A stretch of 36,086 nt of DNA from Eubacteriales bacterium (GCA_030524455.1 JAUNGT010000032.1:1-36086); one strand, 5' to 3'; positions 25,187 to 34,446 are shown, counted from the first letter of the stretch. Notes: generated by a model not told the origin, from the sequence alone. Program-made: numbers and translations.

Positions 25187-25681
25187 ATGGAGACGGTGAT
25201 CCATCCGTTTCTTCCGGTCTTTGACGGGCGCTCCAAGGTGCTGATTTTGGGGAGCTTTCCGTCCGTGAAATCCCGGGAGAACCATTTTTATTACGGCCAT
25301 CCGCAGAACCGGTTCTGGAAGGTGGCAGCGGCCCTGACAAAAGAGGCGGAGCCGGGAAGCATCCCGGAGAAAAGGCAGCTTCTTTTGCGCCACGGGATCG
25401 CCCTGTGGGATACCATCGCCTCCTGCCGGATCGAGGGCTCCTCGGACAGCAGCATCCGGGACGCGGTTCCAAACGATATCGCAGGGCTGCTCGCAAAAAC
25501 CGGGATCCGGGCGGTGTTCTGCAACGGGACGGCCTCCTGGGAGCTTTACCGGAAATACTGCGAGGAAGACTGCCGGATCGCGGCGAAAAGGCTGCCCTCC
25601 ACCTCGCCGGCCAACGCGGCCTGGCGGCTGGAGAGGCTGACGGAGGCGTGGAGAGAGGCGCTTTCAGATTATCTTTTGTGA
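25187..25681 (+). CDS. DNA-deoxyinosine glycosylase (UDG superfamily)
   Basis: The 164-residue protein belongs to the uracil-DNA glycosylase fold, most like the hypoxanthine-DNA glycosylase group (family 6). Motif 1 is GSFPSVKSRENHFYYGHPQNRFW (about residues 21-43), the middle has ALWDTIASC, and the second catalytic loop is LPSTSPANA. Such enzymes remove deaminated bases such as hypoxanthine from DNA. It has no evident link to arginine synthesis and is probably a rider in the operon. GAGGAAAAAGC precedes the ATG. Confidence 0.88.
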   Translation: METVIHPFLPVFDGRSKVLILGSFPSVKSRENHFYYGHPQNRFWKVAAALTKEAEPGSIPEKRQLLLRHGIALWDTIASCRIEGSSDSSIRDAVPNDIAGLLAKTGIRAVFCNGTASWELYRKYCEEDCRIAAKRLPSTSPANAAWRLERLTEAWREALSDYLL

Positions 25682-25697
25682 AAGGAAGTAAGGAAGA

Positions 25698-26147
25698 ATG
25701 TTTACTGTGCGCGGCATGGAGGCGGCGGACTATGATCAGGTGTACGCCCTGTGGATGACGATCCGCGGCTTTTCGATCCGGACGATCGACGATTCGCGGG
25801 AGGGAGTGGAGCGCTTTTTGCGGCGAAATCCCGGCATCAGCGTGGTGGCGGAGATGGACGGGCAGGTGGTGGGCGCGATCCTGTGCGGCCACGACGGCAG
25901 GAGAGGCTGCCTTTATCATGTGTGCGTGCGCCAGGACTGCCGGATGCACGGCATCGGCCGGGCGATGGTGGTTTCCTGCATGAAGGCGCTGCAGCGGGAG
26001 GGCATCAACAAGGTTTCGCTGATTGCCTTCACCCAAAACGACGTCGGCAACGCCTTCTGGAAACAGATCGGCTGGACGAGGCGGGAGGATTTGAATTACT
26101 ACGATTTTGTCCTGAACCGGGAAAACATTGAAAACTTTAATCTATAA
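25698..26147 (+). CDS. GNAT-family N-acetyltransferase
   Basis: The 149-residue protein shows GNAT motif A around VCVRQDCRMHGIGRAMV (an R/QxxGxG/A-type acetyl-CoA loop) and motif B GWTRREDLNYYDFVL. The substrate is unknown. Its place just before argJ invites the idea of an N-acetylglutamate synthase, but it lacks the features of ArgA, and ArgJ can itself make N-acetylglutamate, so I do not assign that role. Its 3' end is followed within 30 bp by the argJ start. Confidence 0.85.
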   Translation: MFTVRGMEAADYDQVYALWMTIRGFSIRTIDDSREGVERFLRRNPGISVVAEMDGQVVGAILCGHDGRRGCLYHVCVRQDCRMHGIGRAMVVSCMKALQREGINKVSLIAFTQNDVGNAFWKQIGWTRREDLNYYDFVLNRENIENFNL

Positions 26148-26172
26148 GCGAAGCGAAAGGAGCAGAACAGGC

Positions 26173-27396
26173 ATGGAGATCATTGCGGGAGGCGTGACTG
26201 CGGCAAAGGGCTTTCTGGCCGCCGCAGCCGAGGCCGGAATCAAATATCAGAACAGAAAGGATATGGCGCTTGTGTACAGCGATACGCCCTGTCGGGCGGC
26301 CGGGGTGTTCACCTCAAACGTGGTGAAGGCGGCCCCCGTGCTGTGGGATCAGCGTGTGGTGAAAAACAGCTGGGAGGCCCAGGCGGTGGTGATCAATTCC
26401 GGAATTGCCAACGCCTGTACGGGCAAGCTGGGAGACGAATACTGCTGGGAGACGGCAAGAGAGACGGCGGACGCATTGAATATTGAGGCGGACAGCGTGC
26501 TGATCGCCTCCACCGGCGTGATCGGGATGCAGCTTCCCATCGCGAAGCTCACCGCCGGGGTGCGCAGCCTGGCAAAGCTTCTGGCGGGCGGCGAGGAGGC
26601 CGGTACCCAGGCGGCCCAGGCCATCATGACCACCGACACCCGCTCCAAGCAGGCGGCGGTGCGCGTGACGATCGGCGGCAGGGAGGTCACTGTGGGCGGC
26701 ATGTGCAAGGGCTCCGGCATGATTCATCCGAACATGTGCACCATGCTTGCCTTTGTGACGACGGACGTCAACATTTCCAGAGAGCTTTTGCAGGAGGCGC
26801 TGAGCGAGGACGTGAAGGATACCTTCAATATGATTTCCGTGGACGGCGACACCTCCACCAACGATACCCTTCTTGTGCTGGCAAACGGCCAGGCGCAGAA
26901 CCCGGAGATCACCGAGAAAAATGTGGATTACGAGATTTTTGTGCAGGCGCTCCACTATGTCAATGAGGAGCTGGCAAAGAAGATCGCCGGGGACGGCGAG
27001 GGAGCGACGGCTCTTTTTGAGGCCCATGTGATCCATGCGGATACGAAGGAGCACGCAAAGACGCTGGCAAAGTCCGTGATCACCTCCAGCCTGACAAAGG
27101 CGGCGATTTTCGGCCATGACGCCAACTGGGGGCGGATCCTCTGCGCGCTGGGCTATGCGGGCGTGAATTTTGACCCCAACCGGATCGAGCTGTATCTGGA
27201 AAGCGAGGCCGGAAAAATCCTGATTTTCAGGGACGGCATGGCGGCGGACTACAGCGAGGAGGAGGCAACCAGGATTTTGTCCTGCTCCGAGGTGACGGCG
27301 CTGGTGGATATGAAGATGGGCGAGGCTGAGGCGACCGCCTGGGGCTGCGACCTGAGCTATGATTATGTAAAAATAAACGCGGATTACCGCAGCTGA
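26173..27396 (+). CDS. argJ: Glutamate N-acetyltransferase / ornithine acetyltransferase ArgJ
   Basis: The 407-residue enzyme transfers the acetyl group from N-acetylornithine to glutamate, and in bifunctional forms can also use acetyl-CoA, closing the acetylated arginine cycle. ArgJ is an Ntn-type self-cleaving protein. The cleavage region reads KGSGMIHPNMCTMLAF, with the Thr nucleophile kept but Cys in place of the usual Ala before it. DTSTNDT and GHDANWGRI are also typical. I use the ATG at 26173 (MEIIAGGVTAAKGF, preceded by AAGGAG) rather than an upstream frame overlapping the GNAT gene. Confidence 0.96.
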   Translation: MEIIAGGVTAAKGFLAAAAEAGIKYQNRKDMALVYSDTPCRAAGVFTSNVVKAAPVLWDQRVVKNSWEAQAVVINSGIANACTGKLGDEYCWETARETADALNIEADSVLIASTGVIGMQLPIAKLTAGVRSLAKLLAGGEEAGTQAAQAIMTTDTRSKQAAVRVTIGGREVTVGGMCKGSGMIHPNMCTMLAFVTTDVNISRELLQEALSEDVKDTFNMISVDGDTSTNDTLLVLANGQAQNPEITEKNVDYEIFVQALHYVNEELAKKIAGDGEGATALFEAHVIHADTKEHAKTLAKSVITSSLTKAAIFGHDANWGRILCALGYAGVNFDPNRIELYLESEAGKILIFRDGMAADYSEEEATRILSCSEVTALVDMKMGEAEATAWGCDLSYDYVKINADYRS

Positions 27397-27414
27397 GAGG
27401 GAGGCCATTTTGTC

Positions 27415-28299
27415 ATGGAGAAACCGGAGATGGAGCAGATCATGAAAAAGGCGGAGGTGCTCATCGAGGCCCTGCCTTACATTCAGAAGTTCAACCGCAA
27501 GATCATCGTGGTCAAGTACGGCGGCAGCGCCATGAGCAACGAGGAGCTGCAGAAAAATGTGATTAAGGACGTGACGCTTTTGAAGCTGGTAGGCTTTAAG
27601 CCCATCATCGTCCACGGCGGCGGCAAGGCCATCAGCCGCTGGGTGGAGAAGGCGGGCAAGCAGCCGGTGTTTGTCAACGGCCTGCGGGTTACCGACGAGG
27701 AGACGATGGAGATCGCAGAGATGGTGCTTGGCCGGGTGAACAAGAACCTGGTGTCCATGGTGGAGGAGCTGGGCGTGTCCGCCGCCGGCATCAGCGGCAA
27801 GGACGGCGGCCTGCTGCGCGTGACGAAGAAATATTCGGACGGCAAAGACATCGGCTTTGTGGGGGATGTAAAGGACGTAAATCCCAAGATCCTCTACGAC
27901 CTGATCGACCGGGATTACCTTCCCATCGTGGCGCCCGTGGGCCTGGACGATGCGTGTCAGACTTACAACATCAACGCCGACGACGCGGCCTGCGCCATTG
28001 CCAGGGCGGTGGGAGCGGACAAGCTGGTGTTTCTGACGGACGTGGAGGGGCTGTACCGGAATTTTGAGGACAAGACCTCCTTTATCTCCCGGATCAGCGC
28101 AAGCGATGCGGACCGTCTCATCGACGAGGGCATCATCGGCGGCGGGATGCTGCCGAAGCTGCACAACTGCACGGCGGCGGTGAAGGGCGGCGTGAACCGG
28201 GTGCATATCCTGGACGGAAGGATTCCTCACTGCCTGCTGCTGGAGATTTTTACGGATCACGGCGTCGGGACGGCGATTGTGGGCGACGAGGAGGGATGA
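27415..28299 (+). CDS. argB: Acetylglutamate kinase
   Basis: The 294-residue amino acid kinase phosphorylates N-acetylglutamate, the second step of the pathway. Visible motifs are [11 protein letters not shown] (about residues 36-46), [11 protein letters not shown] (substrate loop), and [28 protein letters not shown] for nucleotide binding. An N-terminal helix before the core ([13 protein letters not shown]) is the feature associated with hexameric, arginine-inhibited enzymes, so feedback control is plausible. GAGGGAGG lies before the ATG. Confidence 0.97.
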   Translation: MEKPEMEQIMKKAEVLIEALPYIQKFNRKIIVVKYGGSAMSNEELQKNVIKDVTLLKLVGFKPIIVHGGGKAISRWVEKAGKQPVFVNGLRVTDEETMEIAEMVLGRVNKNLVSMVEELGVSAAGISGKDGGLLRVTKKYSDGKDIGFVGDVKDVNPKILYDLIDRDYLPIVAPVGLDDACQTYNINADDAACAIARAVGADKLVFLTDVEGLYRNFEDKTSFISRISASDADRLIDEGIIGGGMLPKLHNCTAAVKGGVNRVHILDGRIPHCLLLEIFTDHGVGTAIVGDEEG

Positions 28300-28302
28300 C
28301 AA

Positions 28303-29508
28303 ATGGGAGCTTTGATGCAGGAATATATTGAGGAAGCGGAGCGGGATCTTCTGCACACCTACAATCGTTATCCGGTGGTGCTGGACCGCGGGGACGGCGT
28401 TTATCTGTATGATATCGAGGGAAAGCGCTATCTGGATTTTGTGGCGGGGATCGCCGTGTTTGCGCTGGGCTACGGGAACCGGGCCTACAACGACGCCTTA
28501 AAGGGGCAGATCGATAAGCTGATCCACACCTCCAATTATTATTACAATGTGCCCGCGGTGGAGGCGGCCCGTCATTTGAAGGCAGTGTCCGGGATGGACC
28601 GGGTGTTTTTTACCAACAGCGGCGCGGAGGCCGTCGAGGGCGCGATCAAGGCGGCGCGCAAGTACGCTTTTTTGAAGGATGGAAAAACGGATCACGAGAT
28701 CATCGCGATGAATCATTCCTTCCACGGGCGCACGATGGGAGCGCTGTCGGTGACGGGCAATCCGCATTACCGGGAGGCCTTTGAGCCGGGGATCGGCAAC
28801 ATCCGGTTCGCCGAAATGAACGATTTTGACAGCGTGCTGTCCTGTGTCAGCGACAAAACCTGCGCGATCCTCCTGGAGACGGTGCAGGGCGAGGGCGGGA
28901 TTTATCCCGCGCAGGAGGAGTTTTTAAAGAAGCTGCGCGCCCTTTGCGACGAGCGGGATATTCTGCTGATCTTAGACGAGATCCAGTGCGGTATGGGACG
29001 GACCGGCTACTGGTTTGCCTGGCAGAAATACGGCGTGAAGCCGGACATTATGATGACGGCCAAGGCGCTGGGCTGCGGCGTGCCGGTGGGCGCTTTTCTG
29101 ATGACGGAGAAGGTGGGGGCGGCCTCCTTAAAGGCCGGCGACCACGGAACCACCTACGGCGGCAATCCGCTGGCCTGCGCCGCGGTGGCGAAGGTGCTGG
29201 AGCTGTTCGAGCAGAACCATATCGTGGAGCATGTGCGCGAGGTGTCCGGCTATCTGGAGGAGAAGCTGGACGGTCTTGTGTCCAAATATGATTTTATTCA
29301 GACCAGGCGGGGCTGCGGGCTGATGCAGGGGCTGGTGTTTGACCGGCCGGTGGGGCCCGTGATTCAGAAGGCGCTGGAGCGGGGGCTGATCCTGATCAAT
29401 GCGGGAACGCAGATCATCCGCTTTGTGCCGCCCCTGGTGATTGGCAAAGAGCAGGTGGACGAGATGATCGCGATTCTGGACGGCTGCCTGGCGGAAGCGT
29501 TTGAGTGA
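28303..29508 (+). CDS. argD: Acetylornithine aminotransferase
   Basis: The 401-residue class III PLP aminotransferase converts N-acetylglutamate semialdehyde to N-acetylornithine. NSGAEAVEGAIKAARKY, FHGRTMGALS, LDEIQCGMGRTG and the PLP Lys in MMTAKALGCGVPVGAF are clear. It starts 3 bp after argB, with the ribosome binding site (GGAGGG) inside argB. A second ATG at 28315 is possible. Ornithine carbamoyltransferase and argininosuccinate lyase are not in the window. Confidence 0.96.
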   Translation: MGALMQEYIEEAERDLLHTYNRYPVVLDRGDGVYLYDIEGKRYLDFVAGIAVFALGYGNRAYNDALKGQIDKLIHTSNYYYNVPAVEAARHLKAVSGMDRVFFTNSGAEAVEGAIKAARKYAFLKDGKTDHEIIAMNHSFHGRTMGALSVTGNPHYREAFEPGIGNIRFAEMNDFDSVLSCVSDKTCAILLETVQGEGGIYPAQEEFLKKLRALCDERDILLILDEIQCGMGRTGYWFAWQKYGVKPDIMMTAKALGCGVPVGAFLMTEKVGAASLKAGDHGTTYGGNPLACAAVAKVLELFEQNHIVEHVREVSGYLEEKLDGLVSKYDFIQTRRGCGLMQGLVFDRPVGPVIQKALERGLILINAGTQIIRFVPPLVIGKEQVDEMIAILDGCLAEAFE

Positions 29509-29515
29509 GGTAAGA

Positions 29516-30862
29516 ATGGGTTTTCGGAAAAGAATCATCGCTGCGGCAGGCGTGCTGGCAGCTGTCGGCGTGCTGGCCGCAGCAGCTCTGTCTGCCAGGC
29601 AGCTGCCGGGCGTGTCGGGGGACAATGTGCTGTTCCACCGGCCGACGATCACACTGTGGTATACGGATGAAAAGCTGGAGGATTACCTGGCCAGCGTATC
29701 CCTGGACTATCTGGACGCCTACGGCGTGCGGGTGCTGCCGGTCCTGACGGATGGGCTGGAGTATCTGGAGGCGGTCAACGAGGCTTCCCTGAACCAGGAA
29801 AATGCGCCGGATCTCTATATCGTCAGCAACGACAGCCTGGAAAAGGCCTATCTTGCCGGGCTGGCCGTCCCGCTCGGGGACATGCTGAATACGGACAGTT
29901 TTCCGCAGACGGCGCTGGATGCGGTCTGTTATCAGGGCGAGAGGGTGGCTTATCCGCTGTATTTTGAGACCAGCGCCCTGATTTATAACAGGACTTATCT
30001 GGAACAGGCGGCCCAGGAGCTGGGGACGGACTGGGAAAGCCTGGTGCCGTCCACCATCGAGGATGTGCTTACCTTCGCTTCGGAGTATAACGCGCCGGAG
30101 CAGGTGGAGGCGGTGCTGCGCTGGGATGTGTCTGACTTTTTTTACAACTATTTTTTTGCGGGCAACTACATTGACATGGGCGGAAGCTGCGGCGATGATC
30201 CGAAGCAGATCGACATCTACAATCTGGAGGCGGTGCGCGGACTGGCGGCCTATCAGAATCTGAGCCAGTTTTTCTCCATCGACGCGGCCGCCAGCAGCTA
30301 CGACCGGGTGGTGCAGGATTTTCTGGACGGCAAGCTGGTCTTTACGCTGGCGACCACGGACATTTTGGGAAGGGTGCAGGAAGCAAAGGACGCGGAAAGC
30401 TTTCCCTACGAGTACGGCGTGGCGCGGCTGCCGGATATCAATGAGGAGATATGCTCCCGGGGCGTTTCCGTCACCTACGGCACGGCGGTGAACGGCTACA
30501 GCGAAAAGCGGGAGGAGGCAGAGCAGTTTGCCGCCTGGCTGTCCACGGAGGGAGCGGAAAAGCTGTACGACCGCACGGGCCTGGTGCCTGCCTCCCGGGC
30601 GGCGGCCCAAAAGGAGCCGGAGCAGGCGGCCTTCTGGGAGGAGTATGCGGTCACCTCCCCCATGCCCAAGATGATGCGCACCTCCAATTTCTGGGTGCAG
30701 ATGGAGATCGCCACCACGAAAATCTGGGAGGGCGAGAACGTCTCCGACATCTTAAAGGGCCTGTCGGAGGCCGTCATGACCCAGGTTGCCGGGGAGCCCT
30801 ACACCGAGACAGAGTATATCGAGGTGCCCTCGGAGGAGGAAACACAGGGGATGGAGGATTGA
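29516..30862 (+). CDS. Sugar-type extracellular solute-binding protein, signal-anchored
   Basis: The 448-residue protein starts with a basic n-region and a hydrophobic stretch (KRIIAAAGVLAAVGVLAAAAL, about residues 5-25). It then shows a periplasmic-binding-protein type 1 fold: ITLWYTDEKLEDYL, the hinge-like PLYFETSALIYNRTYLEQ, TTDILGRVQ and GTAVNGYSEKREEAEQFAAWL. No lipobox Cys follows the hydrophobic segment, so it is either secreted or held by an uncleaved anchor rather than being a typical Gram-positive lipoprotein. No ABC permease or ATPase gene is adjacent. It starts 7 bp after argD and may be read from the same transcript. The ligand is unknown. Confidence 0.85.
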   Translation: MGFRKRIIAAAGVLAAVGVLAAAALSARQLPGVSGDNVLFHRPTITLWYTDEKLEDYLASVSLDYLDAYGVRVLPVLTDGLEYLEAVNEASLNQENAPDLYIVSNDSLEKAYLAGLAVPLGDMLNTDSFPQTALDAVCYQGERVAYPLYFETSALIYNRTYLEQAAQELGTDWESLVPSTIEDVLTFASEYNAPEQVEAVLRWDVSDFFYNYFFAGNYIDMGGSCGDDPKQIDIYNLEAVRGLAAYQNLSQFFSIDAAASSYDRVVQDFLDGKLVFTLATTDILGRVQEAKDAESFPYEYGVARLPDINEEICSRGVSVTYGTAVNGYSEKREEAEQFAAWLSTEGAEKLYDRTGLVPASRAAAQKEPEQAAFWEEYAVTSPMPKMMRTSNFWVQMEIATTKIWEGENVSDILKGLSEAVMTQVAGEPYTETEYIEVPSEEETQGMED

Positions 30863-30882
30863 CCCCGGTTTTGCTGAAAAAA

Positions 30883-30941
30883 CGCGGCTGCCGTTTCTGT
30901 TTACAGGGAATCTGTGAGCAGGAACGGCAGCCGTATTTTTG
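30883..30941 (+). terminator. Rho-independent terminator after the solute-binding protein gene
   Basis: A 15-bp stem with one G-U pair (CGGCTGCCGTTTCTG at 30885-30899, CAGGAACGGCAGCCG at 30919-30933) is followed by TATTTTT. It ends the arg/solute-binding transcript 20 bp past the stop codon. Confidence 0.88.
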
Positions 30942-30964
30942 GCACAACTATTTTGCCGGATCTC

Positions 30965-30993
30965 TTGACGCGGTGCGGCAAGTGTGCTACAAT
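30965..30993 (+). promoter_or_regulatory. Sigma-A-like promoter
   Basis: TTGACG (30965-30970), a 17-nt spacer and TACAAT (30988-30993) lie between the terminator and the desulfidase-like gene, giving a leader of about 48 nt. Confidence 0.8.
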
Positions 30994-31048
30994 CAATTCA
31001 GCTGATATGATTAGTAAAATATTATAGATATTAATAGAGGGAACACAA

Positions 31049-32317
31049 ATGGAAAAAGAAAAGCTCTTCGAGGACTATGTCAGGATCCTGCAGGCGGAGC
31101 TGATCCCCGCCATGGGATGTACGGAGCCCATCGCCATTGCCTACGCGGCCGCCAGGGCCAGGCAGGCGCTGGGCAGACTGCCGGAGCGAATCTGCGCCCA
31201 CTGCAGCGGCAATATCATCAAAAATGTGAAGGGAGTGTCGGTGCCAAACGCCGGCGGCCTAAAGGGCGTGGAAGCGGCCGCAATCCTGGGCGCGGTTGCG
31301 GGGGATGCGGAGCTTGGGCTGGAGGTCGTCAGCCATGTGACGCCTGCGCAGCAGGAGCAGGTCCGTCAGCTTTATGAGCAGGGGATCTGCAGCTGCCGCC
31401 TGGTCAGTGGCGAGGAAAATCTTTACGTCCGGATCGAGATGAGCGGCGGACCGGACAGCGTTTGCGTGACGCTGCAGGGGGCCCACGATCACATTTCCAA
31501 AATCGAGAAAAACGGGGAGGTGCTGTGGGAGCAGCCGGAGATCCCCAAGGAGGAGGCGGGCGACAAAAGTCAGCTGAATCTGTGGGACATCCTGCGCTTT
31601 GCAGACGAGGTGCCGCTTTCCCAAATCGAGGCGGTGCTGAAGCGCCAGATCGCCTTCAACAGCGCGATTTCCCAGGAGGGACTCAAAAACTGCTGGGGCG
31701 TCCAGGTGGGGCAGACCCTTCTGGCGCTGGAGGGGGACAGTCTGAAGACCCGCGTCAAGGCGGCGGCCGCGGCGGGCTCGGACGCCCGGATGAGTGGCTG
31801 CTGTATGCCGGTGGTGATCAATTCCGGCTCAGGCAACCAGGGAATTACCGTTTCCATGCCGGTGATCGTTTACGCCGGAGAAAAAGGGATGCCGGAGGAA
31901 AAGCTGCTGCGCGCACTGGCCCTCTCGAACCTGATTTCCATTCATCAGAAGCGCTACATCGGCAACCTGTCGGCCTATTGCGGGGCGGTGTCCGCGGGGA
32001 CCGCGGCGGCCTGCGGCGTGGCCTATCTGGACGGGGCGGATTATGATATGATCGGCAAAATCATCATCAACGCCCTGGGTGCGGTGGGCGGCATCGTCTG
32101 CGACGGGGCGAAGGCGTCCTGCGCCGCCAAGATTGCCAGCGCGGTGGAGGCCGGGATGCTGGCCTACGAGATGGCGAAACACGGCCGGGTCTACAGCTTT
32201 GGCGAGGGCCTGGTGGAGGGCGATTACGAGCAGACGATCCGGAATATGGGACGTCTGGGCCGGGAAGGGATGCGGTCCACGGACGAGGAGATTCTGCACA
32301 TGATGACAGGGGAGTAG
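31049..32317 (+). CDS. L-cysteine desulfidase-like protein (UPF0597/CyuA)
   Basis: The 422-residue protein belongs to the UPF0597 family related to serine dehydratase alpha chains. Its cysteines sit in conserved spots: PAMGCTEP near the N-terminus, RMSGCCMPV in the middle and CDGAKASC near the C-terminus, consistent with an oxygen-sensitive [4Fe-4S] cluster. Members (CyuA/YhaM, archaeal CdsA) break L-cysteine into pyruvate, ammonia and sulfide. Cysteine as substrate is inferred from the family, and some members may act on other amino acids. GAGGG precedes the ATG. It is transcribed from its own promoter. Confidence 0.9.
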   Translation: MEKEKLFEDYVRILQAELIPAMGCTEPIAIAYAAARARQALGRLPERICAHCSGNIIKNVKGVSVPNAGGLKGVEAAAILGAVAGDAELGLEVVSHVTPAQQEQVRQLYEQGICSCRLVSGEENLYVRIEMSGGPDSVCVTLQGAHDHISKIEKNGEVLWEQPEIPKEEAGDKSQLNLWDILRFADEVPLSQIEAVLKRQIAFNSAISQEGLKNCWGVQVGQTLLALEGDSLKTRVKAAAAAGSDARMSGCCMPVVINSGSGNQGITVSMPVIVYAGEKGMPEEKLLRALALSNLISIHQKRYIGNLSAYCGAVSAGTAAACGVAYLDGADYDMIGKIIINALGAVGGIVCDGAKASCAAKIASAVEAGMLAYEMAKHGRVYSFGEGLVEGDYEQTIRNMGRLGREGMRSTDEEILHMMTGE

Positions 32318-32389
32318 AGTCCCGGAAAATGATTGTGAAAGAAAGCGAGAGCTTTCCCGATAGAAAACAAAAAAAGAGGAGAGAAGAAA

Positions 32390-33370
32390 ATGGATAAGAG
32401 AACAAGAGTGCTGACAGCGATGAACGGCGGAGAGGTGGATCATGTCCCCGCAGCCTTCTGGTTTCACTTTGCGGGCGCAGAGGCGGAGGGGGACGGCTGC
32501 GTGCAGGCTCATCTGAACTATTATAAGGAGACGGATCTGGATTTTGTCAAGATTATGTGCGACGGCTATTTCCCCTTCCCCGTGGAGACGGAAATTACCT
32601 GTGCGGCGGACTGGGCGAAATTAAAGGCGCTGGACGCAGACCATCCTTTTGTGCGGGGACAGGTGGAGCGCGCAAAAGCGATCGTGAAGGAGATCGGACA
32701 GGACAGATGTGTTTTTTACAACGTGTTTGCACCCTTCTCCTCCCTGCGCTTCGGGGCGGACGCGATCGGCATTGACGACGCAGCGCTGATGAAGCAGGTG
32801 CGGGAGGACAAAAATGCGGTGATGAAGGCGCTGGACGCGATCGGACAGACCAACGCCCTGCTGGCGGAGCTTTTGATCACCGAGGCGGGCTGCGACGGCA
32901 TCTACTACTGCGTGCAGAGCGGTGAGTACGACCGCTTTACCCAGGAGGAGTACAAGGCGATTGTGCGCCCCAGCGATCTGTATGTGCTGGAGCACGCGAA
33001 CCGTTATTCGGAGAACAACATCATGCACATGTGCGGCTGGGCCGGCAACAAAAACCAGCTGACCCTGTGGAAGGACTATCCCGCGAAGGTGATGAACTGG
33101 GCGGTTTATGTGGAGGGCGTCACCCTGGACGAGGGACGGATGCTCTTTGGCGGAAAAACCTGTCTGGGCGGCTTTGAAACCCACTGGGACGGCCATGTGC
33201 AGGAGGGGATTATTTACAACGGAACCAAGGAGGAGCTGCAGGAGTACACCCGGAGCCTGATCTTAAATCACGGCAAAAAGGGGCTGATGCTGGGCGGCGA
33301 CTGCACCATCGACGCAAAAATCGACTGGCAGCGGCTCAAATGGATCGTGGAGGCGGCGAGAAGCCTGTAA
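32390..33370 (+). CDS. UroD-like (uroporphyrinogen decarboxylase family) protein
   Basis: The 326-residue TIM-barrel protein starts with MDKRTRVLTAMNGGEVDHVP, the typical opening of the URO-D/MtaA superfamily. The catalytic Arg-rich loop of true UroD is not evident, and no other heme gene is near. In anaerobes many such proteins are corrinoid-linked methyltransferases, for which HMCG and the GGDCTID end are compatible but not diagnostic. The substrate is therefore unknown. GAGGAGAG precedes the ATG. Confidence 0.82.
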   Translation: MDKRTRVLTAMNGGEVDHVPAAFWFHFAGAEAEGDGCVQAHLNYYKETDLDFVKIMCDGYFPFPVETEITCAADWAKLKALDADHPFVRGQVERAKAIVKEIGQDRCVFYNVFAPFSSLRFGADAIGIDDAALMKQVREDKNAVMKALDAIGQTNALLAELLITEAGCDGIYYCVQSGEYDRFTQEEYKAIVRPSDLYVLEHANRYSENNIMHMCGWAGNKNQLTLWKDYPAKVMNWAVYVEGVTLDEGRMLFGGKTCLGGFETHWDGHVQEGIIYNGTKEELQEYTRSLILNHGKKGLMLGGDCTIDAKIDWQRLKWIVEAARSL

Positions 33371-33382
33371 CAGAAAAATATC

Positions 33383-33426
33383 AAAAAAGGTTCCGGACGG
33401 TGATTCTGCCGTCCGGAACCTTTTTT
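33383..33426. terminator. Bidirectional rho-independent terminator
   Basis: A perfect 12-bp stem (GGTTCCGGACGG at 33389-33400, CCGTCCGGAACC at 33409-33420) is flanked by A6 on the left and T6 on the right. It therefore terminates both the UroD-like gene (+) and the convergent aldo/keto reductase gene (-). Confidence 0.95.
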
Positions 33427-33441
33427 GCGTGATAAGAGAAT

Positions 33442-34419
33442 TTAACCTACATGGCGCTCAAAGGGAGTAAAGCCGAGGATTTTTTCGATTTCCGCCAGAG
33501 CGTCCGCCGGGATGACAAGACCGCTGGCCGCCAGGTTGCTCTCCAGCTGGGAAACGCGGCTGGCCCCGGTGATCACGCTGCTGACAATGCCCTTGCGCAG
33601 GATCCAGGCCAGCGCCAGGACAGACATGCTCACGCCAAGACCTTCCGCGATTTTGCTCATCGCCTCCACCTTGTCCAGATTTTCGTCGGTCAGGAGATTG
33701 TTGACCTGCCGGTCAGCCTGATGGGTGGCACGGGAGCCTGCGGGATAGGGCTGGCCTTTTTTGTATTTTCCGGTCAGAAGCCCCTGGGCAAGCGGGGAAA
33801 AGGGCGTGATGCCGATACCGTATTTTTCGCAGATTCCCATGATCTCGTGCTCGATATAGCGATCCATCATGTTGTACTGCGGCTGCAGAACGGTCATGGG
33901 ATACAGGTTATAACGCTCAATGATGCGCTGGGCCTGCTCCAGGCGCGCGCCGCCCCACTCCTCGCTGACGCCGTAGTAGAGGATTTTTCCCTGGGCCACC
34001 AGGTCGCTCAGCGCCCGCAGCGTTTCCTCCATGGGAGTGGAGGGATCGAAGCGGTGGCAGTAGTAGAGGTCGATGTAATCCAGATTCATATTTTTTAAGG
34101 AGCGCTCCGCATTCTCAAAAATGTGCTTGCGGGACAGTCCTCTTTCGTTGACGCTGTTTCCCGTGGGGAAAAACACCTTGCTGGAAACCACATAGGAGCT
34201 TCTGGGATAGTCGGCGAGGACCTTCCCCAGAAAGCGCTCCGCGGCCCCGCCGCTGTAGGCGTCGGCGCAGTCGAAAAAATTGACCCCTCTGTCGTAGGCG
34301 GTGCGGATCACCTCCTCCGCCGTTTTTTCCTGATCGGTGCCGGACAGATCGGTCATCCAGCTTCCCACGGCGATCTCGCTTACCTTTAAGCCTGAGTTTC
34401 CTACATTACGATAATTCAT
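33442..34419 (-). CDS. Aldo/keto reductase, YghZ/Kv-beta-like
   Basis: The 325-residue NADPH-dependent oxidoreductase has the AKR fold. Its catalytic tetrad is recognisable: Asp in NFFDCADAYSGG with the Tyr four residues on, Lys in VSSKVFFP, and His in YYCHRFDPSTPMEET. Later motifs YGVSEEWGGARL, PLAQGLLTGKYKKG and SSVITGASRVSQLESN are closest to the YghZ/potassium-channel-beta branch. It reduces aldehydes or ketones; the true substrate is unknown. The start at 34419 has AAGGAGG. It is divergent from a MerR regulator and apparently under its control, with an unusually long leader. Confidence 0.93.
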   Translation of the reverse strand: MNYRNVGNSGLKVSEIAVGSWMTDLSGTDQEKTAEEVIRTAYDRGVNFFDCADAYSGGAAERFLGKVLADYPRSSYVVSSKVFFPTGNSVNERGLSRKHIFENAERSLKNMNLDYIDLYYCHRFDPSTPMEETLRALSDLVAQGKILYYGVSEEWGGARLEQAQRIIERYNLYPMTVLQPQYNMMDRYIEHEIMGICEKYGIGITPFSPLAQGLLTGKYKKGQPYPAGSRATHQADRQVNNLLTDENLDKVEAMSKIAEGLGVSMSVLALAWILRKGIVSSVITGASRVSQLESNLAASGLVIPADALAEIEKILGFTPFERHVG

Positions 34420-34446
34420 ATACTTCCTCCTTGTTGGGTGAATCAA

